Below the pieces are notes generated by a model. That model searched no databases. It was not told the DNA's origin and saw nothing but the letters and a program-made list of their open reading frames with translations. From contig CAYUYJ010000006.1 of NCBI GenBank assembly GCA_964449325.1, positions 62,001-126,000 on the forward strand: 64,000 nt of DNA, written 5' to 3'. Source of the DNA: RGIG3002 sp964449325 (GTDB lineage: Bacteria; Bacillota; Clostridia; Lachnospirales; Lachnospiraceae). Of this stretch, positions 24,340 through 33,625 are shown one piece after another. Numbering within the stretch: position 1 is the first letter of the stretch; each line of letters opens with the position of its first letter. The position numbers and the translations under genes are program-made.

Positions 24340-26057
24340 AAAAGTCAGAAGACTTAAGAACAAATTTACGTGCAATAGACCACCGCGGCTATCCGGCATA
24401 CAAGGAACTAAGAGGACAATACGATTTCAGCGATTATATACTTTCCATCGACCATGTGCAGGGAGACCCTTTTGCGGCACCTTCCAGACTATCGGTGCAT
24501 GTTCCCATGAAGAAAGCAGCATTTCCGACGGAATATTATAGCGATTATGCAAAGCGGGTGACACTGCAGGATCATTTGGTGCGACTTTTTGCAAGGCAGA
24601 TTGCAGAAGGAAGCTTTCAGGCAAAGGGTTCGGGAAAAAGCGGATTGCTGACGGTTTCTAAATGCGGTCAGGAGGTTTTGGAACGGACGGCGTGCCGCAT
24701 CAGCGACAGTAGTGTTATTGTACGTTTTGAAGCGGGATTTCCGGCTAACGGGCGCTCTATTAATGCAAAGGAACTGGAAAAAATGCTTTTTGGAATTTTG
24801 CCGGACTGTGTGAAGAAGAGTCTGTATTTTTGCAATATTAACCAAGGGGCTTTAAAGGAAGCAATCGAACTATGCGAAGACCAGCAGTTTATCAGAGCAC
24901 AGCTCCCGGTGTTAGGGCTTTGTGCGTTTGTTGCGGATGGCTCTATCCTGCCAAGACAAAGCGGTGTATCGGAAAAGCCGCTAAAGGAGGCGGTAGCTTT
25001 TAAAAGTCCGGCATCCATGCAGGTGACACTGGAGCTGCCGAATCGGGGAAAGACTACCGGAATGGGAATCCGAAAAGGAATTACGCTTTTTGTGGGCGGT
25101 GGCTATCACGGAAAATCCACGGTGCTGCAGGCATTGCAGAACGGAGTATATAATCATGTTAAGGGTGATGGCAGAGAACTTGTCATTACGGATGAAAGTG
25201 CAGTAAAATTACGGGCAGAGGATGGACGAAGTATTTCCAATGTGGATATTTCACCGTTTATCAGTCACTTACCGAACAGAAGGGATACGGCACATTTTTC
25301 TACGGAAGATGCCAGCGGAAGTACCTCTCAGGCAGCTGGACTGATGGAGGCTATGGAAAGCGGCAGCAGGCTGCTTTTAATTGATGAAGACACTTCGGCA
25401 ACCAACTTTATGATTCGGGACAGGCTTATGCAGCAGGTAATCCACGGAGCAGAAGAACCGATTACACCGTTTATCGAGCGAGTCAACAGTCTGTATGAGG
25501 ATTTTGGAATCTCCACGATTCTGGTGGCCGGCAGCAGCGGTTCTTATTTCCATGTGGCTGACTGTGTGGTGCAGATGAAGGAGTATGTGCCTTATGATAT
25601 TACGGAACAGGCGAAAAAGGTAGCCGGTGAATTTGCGGTATTTGAGATGGAAAAGACCAAATTCCCCCAATATAACGATAAGCGGATGCCAAAACCGGAT
25701 TTGGCATTGAAAAGAGAAGAACGGCTGAAAATTAAAGCGTTTGGAAGAGATGAGGTTTCCCTTGCCAAAAATACGGTGGAACTGCGTTATCTGGAACAGC
25801 TTAAGGATGAAGAGCAGACACTGGCACTGGGCTGGCTGTTAAAATACTTACAGTTGTTCTTGTTGGACGGCAAAAAGACACTGGTACAGGCGGTGGATTT
25901 GTTGGAAAAACAGCTTGATGGGGACGGACTGGAAAGTCTGTTTGGCAAAGGAGAGGTCAGTGCGTCTCTTGCGCGCCCGAGAAGACAGGAAATTTTTGCT
26001 TGTGTGAACCGATATCGGAAATTATTTTTTAAACCGGAAAACAAAGAAATCACGTAA
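24336..26057 (+). CDS. ABC-class ATPase domain protein (COG3044 type)
   Basis: A 573-residue soluble protein of the predicted ABC-class ATPase family. The N-terminal half (about 1-230) carries the family-specific domain (YKELRGQYDFSDYILSIDHVQ near 22-42); Walker A is GGGYHGKSTVLQAL at about 251-264, and LLLIDEDTSATNFMIRD at about 346-362 is the Walker B region. No membrane partner or transporter gene is adjacent, so it is not a transporter. The biochemical role is not established for the family. It is coupled to the small upstream gene. Confidence 0.8.
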   Translation: MKKSEDLRTNLRAIDHRGYPAYKELRGQYDFSDYILSIDHVQGDPFAAPSRLSVHVPMKKAAFPTEYYSDYAKRVTLQDHLVRLFARQIAEGSFQAKGSGKSGLLTVSKCGQEVLERTACRISDSSVIVRFEAGFPANGRSINAKELEKMLFGILPDCVKKSLYFCNINQGALKEAIELCEDQQFIRAQLPVLGLCAFVADGSILPRQSGVSEKPLKEAVAFKSPASMQVTLELPNRGKTTGMGIRKGITLFVGGGYHGKSTVLQALQNGVYNHVKGDGRELVITDESAVKLRAEDGRSISNVDISPFISHLPNRRDTAHFSTEDASGSTSQAAGLMEAMESGSRLLLIDEDTSATNFMIRDRLMQQVIHGAEEPITPFIERVNSLYEDFGISTILVAGSSGSYFHVADCVVQMKEYVPYDITEQAKKVAGEFAVFEMEKTKFPQYNDKRMPKPDLALKREERLKIKAFGRDEVSLAKNTVELRYLEQLKDEEQTLALGWLLKYLQLFLLDGKKTLVQAVDLLEKQLDGDGLESLFGKGEVSASLARPRRQEIFACVNRYRKLFFKPENKEIT

Positions 26058-26074
26058 AAATTCAGCCTAAGGAA

Positions 26075-26104
26075 TTGACATTTTTACAAGTCCGGCTTTA
26101 TAAT
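26075..26104 (+). promoter_or_regulatory. Sigma-A promoter of ileS
   Basis: TTGACA (26075-26080), 18 bases, TATAAT (26099-26104), directly upstream of the T-box leader. Confidence 0.75.
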
Positions 26105-26110
26105 AAAGAA

Positions 26111-26396
26111 CATATAAGCAAAGATGTTGACGAAGACAGTAGACAGTAACCGAAGTTTCAGCGAGCCGGAGTGGGTGAGAGTCCGGTACGAGTAAGTGCT
26201 GTTGAATATCCCTTCCGAGTTGCAGGTCTGAAACGGGTAACGTAGTAGGAACTGACGGCTTTCCACCGTTAAAGGAACGCATATAAAACCGTTAAAGAAA
26301 TGCTGCATTTCGGCATGGCGAAAAGGGGAGTATGTTTGTAACAGGTGGTATCACGAGATTATTTGACCTCGTCCTTTTACAGGGCGGGGTCTTTTT
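26111..26396 (+). promoter_or_regulatory. T-box riboswitch (tRNA-Ile sensing)
   Basis: About 285 bases between the ileS promoter and terminator with T-box layout: GTGGGTGAGAGTCC arm, a specifier region GTTGAATATCCC in which ATC (26208-26210) is an isoleucine codon, and the T-box core AGGTGGTATCACGAG near 26343-26357. TGGT in the bulge can pair with the ACCA end of uncharged tRNA-Ile. CGAG of the antiterminator competes with CTCG of the terminator. Low tRNA-Ile charging should allow read-through into ileS. Confidence 0.92.
26365..26396 (+). terminator. T-box regulated terminator
   Basis: GACCTCGTCCT (26365-26375) pairs, with G-U pairs, to AGGGCGGGGTC (26381-26391), followed by T5. It is the conditional terminator of the leader. 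Confidence 0.88.
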
Positions 26397-26418
26397 AATG
26401 TAAGAAAGGAAGAAAGAA

Positions 26419-29400
26419 ATGTACGAAAAAGTATCCACAAACCTGAATTTCGTAGAACGCGAAAAAAAGACCTTGGATTTTTGGAATGCCAATGACATTT
26501 TCAAAAAAAGTATGGACAGCAGAAAAGAAGGAGAAACCTATACCTTTTATGACGGGCCTCCTACCGCAAACGGAAAGCCTCATATCGGACACGTTTTGAC
26601 CCGTGTTATCAAAGATATGATTCCCAGATACCGTACCATGAAGGGTTACATGGTGCCGAGAAAGGCAGGCTGGGATACCCACGGACTTCCGGTAGAACTG
26701 GAAGTGGAAAAACTTCTCGGATTGGATGGAAAAGAACAGATTGAAGAATACGGTTTAGACCCGTTTATTACCAAATGTAAGGAAAGTGTTTGGAAATACA
26801 AAGGAATGTGGGAGGATTTCTCCGGCACGGTTGGTTTCTGGGCTGATATGGATAATCCTTATGTCACTTATCATGACGATTATATTGAATCCGAATGGTG
26901 GGCATTAAAAGAAATCTGGAACAAAGGTCTTTTATACAAAGGCTTTAAAATTGTACCTTACTGCCCTCGCTGCGGTACACCGCTTTCCTCTCATGAGGTA
27001 GCACAGGGATATAAGGATGTCAAGGAACGTTCTGCGGTTGCACGTTTCAAGGTGAAGGGAGAGGATGCATATATTCTTGCATGGACTACCACACCGTGGA
27101 CCCTTCCGTCCAACGTGGCACTTTGTGTAAACCCCAATGAAACCTATGCAAAAGTAAAGGCAGCAGACGGTTGTACCTATTATATGGCAGAGGCGCTTCT
27201 TGACAGTGTGTTAGGCAAGCTTGGAAAAGAAGAAAACAAAGAAACCGGAGAAGCCGCTGTAAAGGCTTATGAGGTTTTGGAAACCTACACAGGAAAAGAG
27301 TTGGAATATAAAGAATACGAGCCTTTATTTGATTGTGCAAAAGAAATTTGTGAAAGACAGCACAAAAAAGCATACTATGTAACTTGTGACACTTATGTTA
27401 CATTGACAGACGGTACCGGTGTGGTTCATATTGCACCGGCATTCGGTGAAGATGATGCCAATGTAGGACGCAAATATGACCTTCCCTTTGTACAGCTTGT
27501 AGACGGCAAAGGAGAAATGACCAAGGAAACTCCTTATGCAGGTGTATTCTGTAAAAAAGCTGACCCGATGGTATTAAAGGATTTGGAAGAGAAGGGACTG
27601 CTCTTTGATGCACCGAAATTTGAACACAGCTATCCTCATTGCTGGCGCTGTGATACACCGCTTATTTATTATGCAAGAGAATCATGGTTCATCAAAATGA
27701 CAGCGGTAAAGGATGATTTAATCCGTAACAACAACACCATCAACTGGATTCCCGAATCCATCGGTAAAGGACGTTTCGGTGATTGGCTGGAGAATATTCA
27801 GGACTGGGGTATTTCCCGTAACCGTTACTGGGGTACGCCGCTCAATGTCTGGGAATGCGAATGCGGTCACATGCATTGCGTTGGAAGCCGTGAAGAACTG
27901 GAAAAATTAAGCGGTAATCCGGAGGCAAAGACGGTAGAACTTCACAGACCGTACATTGATGCGATTACTTTCCCTTGTGAAAAATGTGGGAAAACGATGC
28001 ATCGCGTACCGGAGGTTATTGACTGTTGGTTTGATTCGGGAGCAATGCCTTTTGCACAGCATCATTATCCGTTTGAAAACAAGGAATTATTTGAAAAACA
28101 GTTCCCGGCACAGTTTATTTCCGAGGCGGTAGACCAGACAAGAGGATGGTTCTATTCTCTGCTTGCTGAGTCCACTCTGTTATTTAACAAAGCGCCTTAT
28201 GAAAATGTTATCGTGCTTGGACATGTGCAGGATGAAAACGGACAGAAAATGAGTAAATCCAAAGGAAATGCAGTAGACCCGTTCGATGCACTTGCTACCT
28301 ACGGAGCCGATGCTATTCGCTGGTACTTCTACATTAATTCCGCACCATGGTTGCCGAATCGTTTCCACGGAAAAGCCGTACAGGAAGGACAGCGTAAATT
28401 CATGGGTACACTTTGGAATACCTATGCATTCTTCGTGCTGTACGCCAACATTGACGAGTTTGATGCAACCAAGTACAGTCTGGATTACGACAAACTTACC
28501 GTTATGGATAAATGGCTGCTTTCCAAATTAAACAGTTTGATTACCGAGGTGGATACTAATCTGGAAAATTACCGGATTCCGGAGGCTGCAAGAGCACTGG
28601 AGAGCTTTGTGGATGATATGAGTAACTGGTATGTCAGAAGAAGTCGTGAGCGTTTCTGGGCGAAAGGCATGGAGCAGGATAAAATTAATGCATATATGAC
28701 CCTTTACACTGCTCTCGTTACTGTATGTAAGGTGGCAGCGCCGATGATTCCGTTTATGACAGAAGACATTTATCAGAATCTGGTAAGAAGTATTGATAAA
28801 AATGCACCGGAAAGTATTCATCTGTGTGACTATCCGAAGGCAGATGCTGCTTTTGTAGATAAAAAACTGGAAGAGGATATGGATGAAGTATTGAAGGTTG
28901 TTGTGATGGGGCGTGCCTGCCGTAATGCAGCAAACATCAAGAATCGTCAGCCGATTGGCAATATGTTCATTAAAGCTCCTCATGCACTGGATGAGTTTTA
29001 TCAGGCAATTATCGAGGAAGAACTGAATGTGAAAGCAGTGACCTTTACCGATGATGTAAGAGACTTCACAAGTTATACCTTTAAGCCTCAGCTTCGTACT
29101 GTTGGACCGAAATATGGAAAACAGCTTGGCGGCATCCAGAAAACACTTGCTTCCTTAGACGGCAATTCTGCGATGGATGAGTTGAAAACAAACGGTGCAC
29201 TGAAATTTGATGTGAACGGTGTGGAAGTTGCTTTGGCAGAAGAAGATTTGTTAATTGAAATGAGTCAGAAAGAGGGCTATGTTTCCGAGGCAGATAATAC
29301 GGTAACGGTCGTATTGGATACGAACATGACGGAAGCACTGATTGAGGAAGGTTTTGTACTGGAATTAATCAGTAAAATCCAAACCATGCGTAAGGAATCT

Positions 29401-29601
29401 GAAGAAAATTTACAGGTAACAGACCATATTAAAGTGTCTGTTAACGGAAATGAGAAGCTGGCTGCTATCGTGGAAGCAAACAAAGAAGCAATTGCCGGAA
29501 AGGTGCTTGCTGATGTTCTGACCGCGGGAGAAAACTTCAAAACAGCAAAGGAATGGAATGTAAACGGTGAGAATGTAACGATTTCTATGGAGAGAGTATA
29601 G
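26419..29601 (+). CDS. ileS: Isoleucyl-tRNA synthetase, type-2-like
   Basis: A 1060-residue class I synthetase charging tRNA-Ile. The HIGH motif is in GPPTANGKPHIGHVL (about 46-60) and KMSKS in GQKMSKSKGNAVDP (about 608-621); the CP1 editing domain lies between, with the TTTPWTLPSN motif near 226-235. The GPPTANGKPHIGH version, the length and the C-terminal region without a typical bacterial zinc finger point to the eukaryal-like IleRS2 class, which is associated with reduced mupirocin sensitivity. HIGH itself is canonical. It is controlled by the T-box upstream. Confidence 0.93.
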   Translation: MYEKVSTNLNFVEREKKTLDFWNANDIFKKSMDSRKEGETYTFYDGPPTANGKPHIGHVLTRVIKDMIPRYRTMKGYMVPRKAGWDTHGLPVELEVEKLLGLDGKEQIEEYGLDPFITKCKESVWKYKGMWEDFSGTVGFWADMDNPYVTYHDDYIESEWWALKEIWNKGLLYKGFKIVPYCPRCGTPLSSHEVAQGYKDVKERSAVARFKVKGEDAYILAWTTTPWTLPSNVALCVNPNETYAKVKAADGCTYYMAEALLDSVLGKLGKEENKETGEAAVKAYEVLETYTGKELEYKEYEPLFDCAKEICERQHKKAYYVTCDTYVTLTDGTGVVHIAPAFGEDDANVGRKYDLPFVQLVDGKGEMTKETPYAGVFCKKADPMVLKDLEEKGLLFDAPKFEHSYPHCWRCDTPLIYYARESWFIKMTAVKDDLIRNNNTINWIPESIGKGRFGDWLENIQDWGISRNRYWGTPLNVWECECGHMHCVGSREELEKLSGNPEAKTVELHRPYIDAITFPCEKCGKTMHRVPEVIDCWFDSGAMPFAQHHYPFENKELFEKQFPAQFISEAVDQTRGWFYSLLAESTLLFNKAPYENVIVLGHVQDENGQKMSKSKGNAVDPFDALATYGADAIRWYFYINSAPWLPNRFHGKAVQEGQRKFMGTLWNTYAFFVLYANIDEFDATKYSLDYDKLTVMDKWLLSKLNSLITEVDTNLENYRIPEAARALESFVDDMSNWYVRRSRERFWAKGMEQDKINAYMTLYTALVTVCKVAAPMIPFMTEDIYQNLVRSIDKNAPESIHLCDYPKADAAFVDKKLEEDMDEVLKVVVMGRACRNAANIKNRQPIGNMFIKAPHALDEFYQAIIEEELNVKAVTFTDDVRDFTSYTFKPQLRTVGPKYGKQLGGIQKTLASLDGNSAMDELKTNGALKFDVNGVEVALAEEDLLIEMSQKEGYVSEADNTVTVVLDTNMTEALIEEGFVLELISKIQTMRKESEENLQVTDHIKVSVNGNEKLAAIVEANKEAIAGKVLADVLTAGENFKTAKEWNVNGENVTISMERV

Positions 29602-29640
29602 ATTTTTCGACAATTTTCGGCAAATTTACAGTCAATTTAC

Positions 29641-29669
29641 TTTGCAAATGAAAAGAAATCGGCTATACT
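29641..29669 (+). promoter_or_regulatory. Promoter of glgP
   Basis: TTTGCA (29641-29646), 17 bases, TATACT (29664-29669). Confidence 0.5.
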
Positions 29670-29703
29670 ATAGAATAGCGGAGCAAATGAAGGAGGAACC
29701 TGT

Positions 29704-32205
29704 ATGGCTAAAGTGAAAAAAATGACCTTTGATAAAGAACTTTTTAAAAGAAGTGTTCTATATAATGTAAAAACTCTTTATCGTAAAACGTTGGAGGAAG
29801 CAACTGAACAGCAGATTTTTCAGGCAGTTTCCTATGCGATTAAAGATGATATTATTGACCATTGGTTAGAAACCCAGAAAGCATATGAAAAAGAAGATCC
29901 GAAAACCGTGTATTATTTGTCCATGGAATTTCTGATGGGTCGTGCATTAGGCAACAATCTGATTAACTTGCAGGCGTATGATGAAGTAAAGGAAGCTTTA
30001 AAAGAACTTGGACTGAACATTAATGCAGTAGAAGATCAGGAGCCGGATGCAGCGTTAGGAAATGGTGGTTTAGGACGTCTCGCCGCATGTTTTTTGGATT
30101 CTCTTGCAACTCTGGGATATCCTGCATATGGTTGTGGTATCCGTTATCGTTACGGTATGTTCAAACAGGAAATCCGTGACGGTTATCAGGTAGAAGTACC
30201 GGATGTCTGGCTTGCAGACGGCAATCCGTTCGAACTTCGCAGAAGCGAGTATGCAAAAGAAGTAAAATTCGGCGGTTATGTTAACGTTTATATTGATGAA
30301 AACGGAAGAAGCAACTTCGTTCAGGAGGGGTATCAGTCCGTACAGGCAATTCCTTATGATATGCCTATCGTGGGCTACGGCAATGGAATTGTAAATACGC
30401 TTCGAATCTGGGATGCACAGCCTATTGAATGCTTCCAGCTTGATTCCTTTGATAAGGGTGATTATCAAAAAGCGGTAGAGCAGGAAAACCTTGCCAAGAA
30501 TATTGTTGAGGTACTTTACCCGAATGACAATCATTATGCCGGAAAAGAATTACGTTTAAAACAGCAGTATTTCTTTATTTCCGCATCCGTACAGGAAGCA
30601 GTGGCAAAATATATGCGTACCCACAAGGATATCCGTAAATTCCACGAGAAAGTAACGTTCCAGTTGAACGATACACATCCTACCGTTGCTATTGCGGAAC
30701 TGATGCGTATTTTGATGGACGAACATCATTTATCATGGGATGAAGCATGGGAAGTAACAACCAAGACTTGTGCTTATACGAACCATACCATTATGGCAGA
30801 AGCTTTGGAAAAATGGCCTATTGAGCTGTTCTCCAGATTACTTCCGAGAATTTATCAGATTGTGGAAGAGATTAACCGTCGTTTCATTGCACAGATTGAG
30901 CAGAAGTATGGTGCAGACCAGAACGTATGCCGGGAAAAAATCCGTAAAATGGCAGTTATTTATGACGGTCAGGTCAAAATGGCGCATCTTGCTATCGTAG
31001 CAGGTTATTCTGTAAACGGTGTAGCAAGACTGCATACGGAGATTTTGAAAAATCAGGAATTAAAAGATTTCTATGAAATGATGCCGGAGAAATTCAACAA
31101 CAAGACAAACGGTATCACACAGAGAAGATTCTTATTACACGGAAATCCGCTGCTTGCGAAATGGGTAACGGAACATGTTGGAAATGACTGGATTACTGAC
31201 CTGCCGAAAATCAATAAGCTGAAGGTGTATGCGGATGATGAAAAGGCACAGCAGGAATTCATGAATATCAAATACCGTAACAAGGTAAGACTTGCGGAAT
31301 ATATTATGGAGCACAACGGTATTGAAGTAGACCCTCGTTCTATTTTCGATGTACAGGTAAAACGTCTCCATGAGTATAAGCGTCAGCTTTTGAATATTCT
31401 TCATGTTATGTATTTATACAATGAATTAAAAGAGCATCCGGAAATGGATTTCTATCCGAGAACTTTTATTTTCGGAGCTAAGGCGGCAGCAGGGTACCGG
31501 AATGCAAAGCTTACGATTAAGCTGATTAACGCTGTTGCAGATGTAGTGAATAATGACCCGGCAATTCATGGAAAGATTAAAGTTGTATTTATTGAAAATT
31601 ACCGTGTTTCCAATGCGGAAATTATTTTTGCGGCAGCAGATGTGTCTGAGCAGATTTCCACAGCAAGTAAGGAAGCTTCCGGTACAGGTAATATGAAATT
31701 TATGTTAAACGGTGCGCTGACCCTCGGAACTATGGACGGTGCAAACGTAGAAATCGTGGAAGAGGTTGGCGAGGAAAATGCCTTTATCTTCGGTTTAAGC
31801 TCTGACGAGGTTATTCGTTATGAAAATTACGGTGGATACAACCCGATGGAAATTTTCAACAATGACCCGGATATAAGAAAAGTATTGATGCAGTTGATTA
31901 ACGGAACTTTTGCACCACATGATCCGGAACTGTTCCGTCCGTTGTATAATTCTCTGTTGAATACACAGAGTACATCGAAAGCAGATACTTACTTTATCTT
32001 GAAGGACTTCAAGTCTTATGCGGAAGCACAGAGAAAAGTAGAGAAGGCTTACAGAAATGAGGCAGGCTGGGCAAAGAGTGCGATTCTCAATGTGGCTTGC
32101 TCCGGTAAATTTACATCTGACAGAACAATTCAGCAGTATGTCGATGAAATCTGGCATTTGGATAAGGTTGTTTTGGATGAAGTGAGAGTAAAAACTGAAA
32201 AATAA
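29704..32205 (+). CDS. glgP: Glycogen/starch phosphorylase
   Basis: An 833-residue GT35 phosphorylase that releases glucose-1-phosphate from alpha-1,4-glucan ends using phosphate. N-terminal YLSMEFLMGRALGNNL (about 70-85) and LGNGGLGRLAACF (about 118-130) are family blocks; the PLP-binding lysine is in EASGTGNMKFMLNG near residue 663. Full length. GGAGG precedes ATG 29704. It is monocistronic with its own promoter and terminator; the glgC-glgD synthesis genes lie 23 kb upstream. Confidence 0.96.
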   Translation: MAKVKKMTFDKELFKRSVLYNVKTLYRKTLEEATEQQIFQAVSYAIKDDIIDHWLETQKAYEKEDPKTVYYLSMEFLMGRALGNNLINLQAYDEVKEALKELGLNINAVEDQEPDAALGNGGLGRLAACFLDSLATLGYPAYGCGIRYRYGMFKQEIRDGYQVEVPDVWLADGNPFELRRSEYAKEVKFGGYVNVYIDENGRSNFVQEGYQSVQAIPYDMPIVGYGNGIVNTLRIWDAQPIECFQLDSFDKGDYQKAVEQENLAKNIVEVLYPNDNHYAGKELRLKQQYFFISASVQEAVAKYMRTHKDIRKFHEKVTFQLNDTHPTVAIAELMRILMDEHHLSWDEAWEVTTKTCAYTNHTIMAEALEKWPIELFSRLLPRIYQIVEEINRRFIAQIEQKYGADQNVCREKIRKMAVIYDGQVKMAHLAIVAGYSVNGVARLHTEILKNQELKDFYEMMPEKFNNKTNGITQRRFLLHGNPLLAKWVTEHVGNDWITDLPKINKLKVYADDEKAQQEFMNIKYRNKVRLAEYIMEHNGIEVDPRSIFDVQVKRLHEYKRQLLNILHVMYLYNELKEHPEMDFYPRTFIFGAKAAAGYRNAKLTIKLINAVADVVNNDPAIHGKIKVVFIENYRVSNAEIIFAAADVSEQISTASKEASGTGNMKFMLNGALTLGTMDGANVEIVEEVGEENAFIFGLSSDEVIRYENYGGYNPMEIFNNDPDIRKVLMQLINGTFAPHDPELFRPLYNSLLNTQSTSKADTYFILKDFKSYAEAQRKVEKAYRNEAGWAKSAILNVACSGKFTSDRTIQQYVDEIWHLDKVVLDEVRVKTEK

Positions 32206-32235
32206 AATAATGCGGCTGTTGTAGATAGCCGTCAC

Positions 32236-32280
32236 AAACCGGCAGGTTCCCATGAATAAACATGGTAATCTGTCGGTTTT
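32236..32280 (+). terminator. Terminator after glgP
   Basis: AAACCGGCAGGTT and AATCTGTCGGTTT form a long imperfect stem enclosing a CCATG/CATGG inner hairpin, ending in a T-run. Confidence 0.75.
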
Positions 32281-32364
32281 CTTATGCCTGAATCTGTAGC
32301 TATGAACACAGACCTCTTGGAAGGTATTCAGCAGTTTTTGTATATTGAGAATGTCAAAAGCGAA

Positions 32365-32393
32365 TTGAATAATTCAAGAGCGTTTGTTATAAT
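32365..32393 (+). promoter_or_regulatory. Promoter of the restriction-modification operon
   Basis: TTGAAT (32365-32370), 17 bases, TATAAT (32388-32393). It originally should have driven the now broken regulator and the methyltransferase. Confidence 0.6.
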
Positions 32394-32429
32394 TTATCTG
32401 CAATGGTAATGCTTATATTTAGTGGAACG

Positions 32430-32561
32430 GCAGGAGTAACAACAAATGGATCGCCCAAATTGGTAAAAATGACAATGTTTCTACGGAAGCATAAGATTTG
32501 TAAAGCACTCGATTGTCAGCTTGATGATATTATGGAATTGGTAGATGAAGTTAGTGCGTAG
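32430..32561 (+). pseudogene. Remnant of a small XRE/Cro-type regulator
   Basis: Fragments in different frames resemble the second half of a small XRE-family repressor. NNKWIAQIGKNDNVSTEA (one frame, near 32439-32495) looks like the recognition-helix region; after a shift, KICKALDCQLDDIMELVDE ends at TAG 32559-32561. The join around 32490 is broken by an indel, and the N-terminal 25-30 residues with a start codon are missing. Such regulators often sit ahead of methyltransferase genes in R-M systems as control proteins. Whether any product is made is doubtful. Confidence 0.6.
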
Positions 32562-32590
32562 TAATATAAAATGAAAGATAGGACGAAAAA

Positions 32591-33625
32591 ATGTACACAT
32601 CAATAGAGCTGTTTGCAGGAGCCGGTGGACTGGCATTAGGAGTTGAAAAGGCAGGATTCAATACAATTGGATTAATAGAATTTGATAAAGACGCGGCTGA
32701 CACTTTAAAGAAAAATCGCCCGAATTGGAATGTTATTCATGATGATATTGCAAATATTTCAGCATTAGACTTAGAAGAATATTTTGGAATTAAGTCAGAG
32801 GAATTAGACTTGTTATCCGGAGGAGCACCTTGCCAGGCATTTTCTTATGCGGGAAAGAGATTAGGTCTTGAAGATGCAAGGGGAACATTGTTTTATCATT
32901 ATGCGTTGTTTTTGGAAAAGTTACAGCCCAAAATGTTTCTCTTTGAAAATGTAAGAGGATTGTTGACTCATGATAAGGGGAAAACATATGCTACAATGCT
33001 CGAAATTTTTGCTAACGCAGGCTATACAATTGTTAAGCAGGTTTTGAATGCTTGGGATTATGGAGCACCGCAGAAAAGAGAACGATTGATTACAATCGGA
33101 ATTAGAAATGATTTGGTAGATAAGACAGAGTTTCAATTCCCGAAGCCACATGAATATAAACCGGTATTAAGAGATGTTTTATTAGATTGCCCGAAAGGAC
33201 CAGGCGTTCCATATGGAGAGAAGAAGCGTAAGATTTTTGAACTTGTTCCGCCGGGAGGATATTGGAGAGACATTGACCCTGAAGTGGCAAAAGAATATAT
33301 GAAGAGTTGTTGGGAAATGGAGGGCGGAAGAACTGGAATTTTGAGAAGGATGAGCTTGGACGAACCGTCCCTGACAGTTTTAACCTCACCATCACAGAAG
33401 CAAACGGAAAGATGTCATCCGCTTGAAGCAAGACCTTTTACTGTAAGGGAAAATGCCAGATGCCAGACGTTCCCGGATGAGTGGGAATTTTGTGGAAATG
33501 TTTCGTCACAGTATAAGCAGGTGGGAAATGCAGTACCGGTAAGCCTGGCATATGAAGTTGCCAGAGAAATTTACAATTCATTGCAATTACTTGAAAAAAA
33601 CGAAAGGACTAAAAAGGTTATATGA
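32591..33625 (+). CDS. DNA cytosine-5 methyltransferase of a type II R-M system
   Basis: A 344-residue C5 cytosine methyltransferase. SAM motif I ELFAGAGGLALG is at about 6-17, the catalytic Pro-Cys loop GAPCQAFSYAGKRLG at about 77-91, ENVRG at about 119-123, QKRERL at about 159-164, and motif X GNAVPVSLAYEVA near the C terminus. The variable region (about 190-280) sets specificity. AGGA lies 7 bases before the ATG. The ATGA overlap with the endonuclease gene couples the two, with the methyltransferase first, as expected for safe expression. Confidence 0.93.
   Translation: MYTSIELFAGAGGLALGVEKAGFNTIGLIEFDKDAADTLKKNRPNWNVIHDDIANISALDLEEYFGIKSEELDLLSGGAPCQAFSYAGKRLGLEDARGTLFYHYALFLEKLQPKMFLFENVRGLLTHDKGKTYATMLEIFANAGYTIVKQVLNAWDYGAPQKRERLITIGIRNDLVDKTEFQFPKPHEYKPVLRDVLLDCPKGPGVPYGEKKRKIFELVPPGGYWRDIDPEVAKEYMKSCWEMEGGRTGILRRMSLDEPSLTVLTSPSQKQTERCHPLEARPFTVRENARCQTFPDEWEFCGNVSSQYKQVGNAVPVSLAYEVAREIYNSLQLLEKNERTKKVI

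Larger units (their letters stand above)
32206..32590. other. Left boundary of the accessory island
   Basis: Holds the glgP terminator, then about 80 bases with nothing recognisable, a sigma-A promoter at 32365-32393 and a decayed regulator gene at 32430-32561 before the methyltransferase. Confidence 0.5.
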
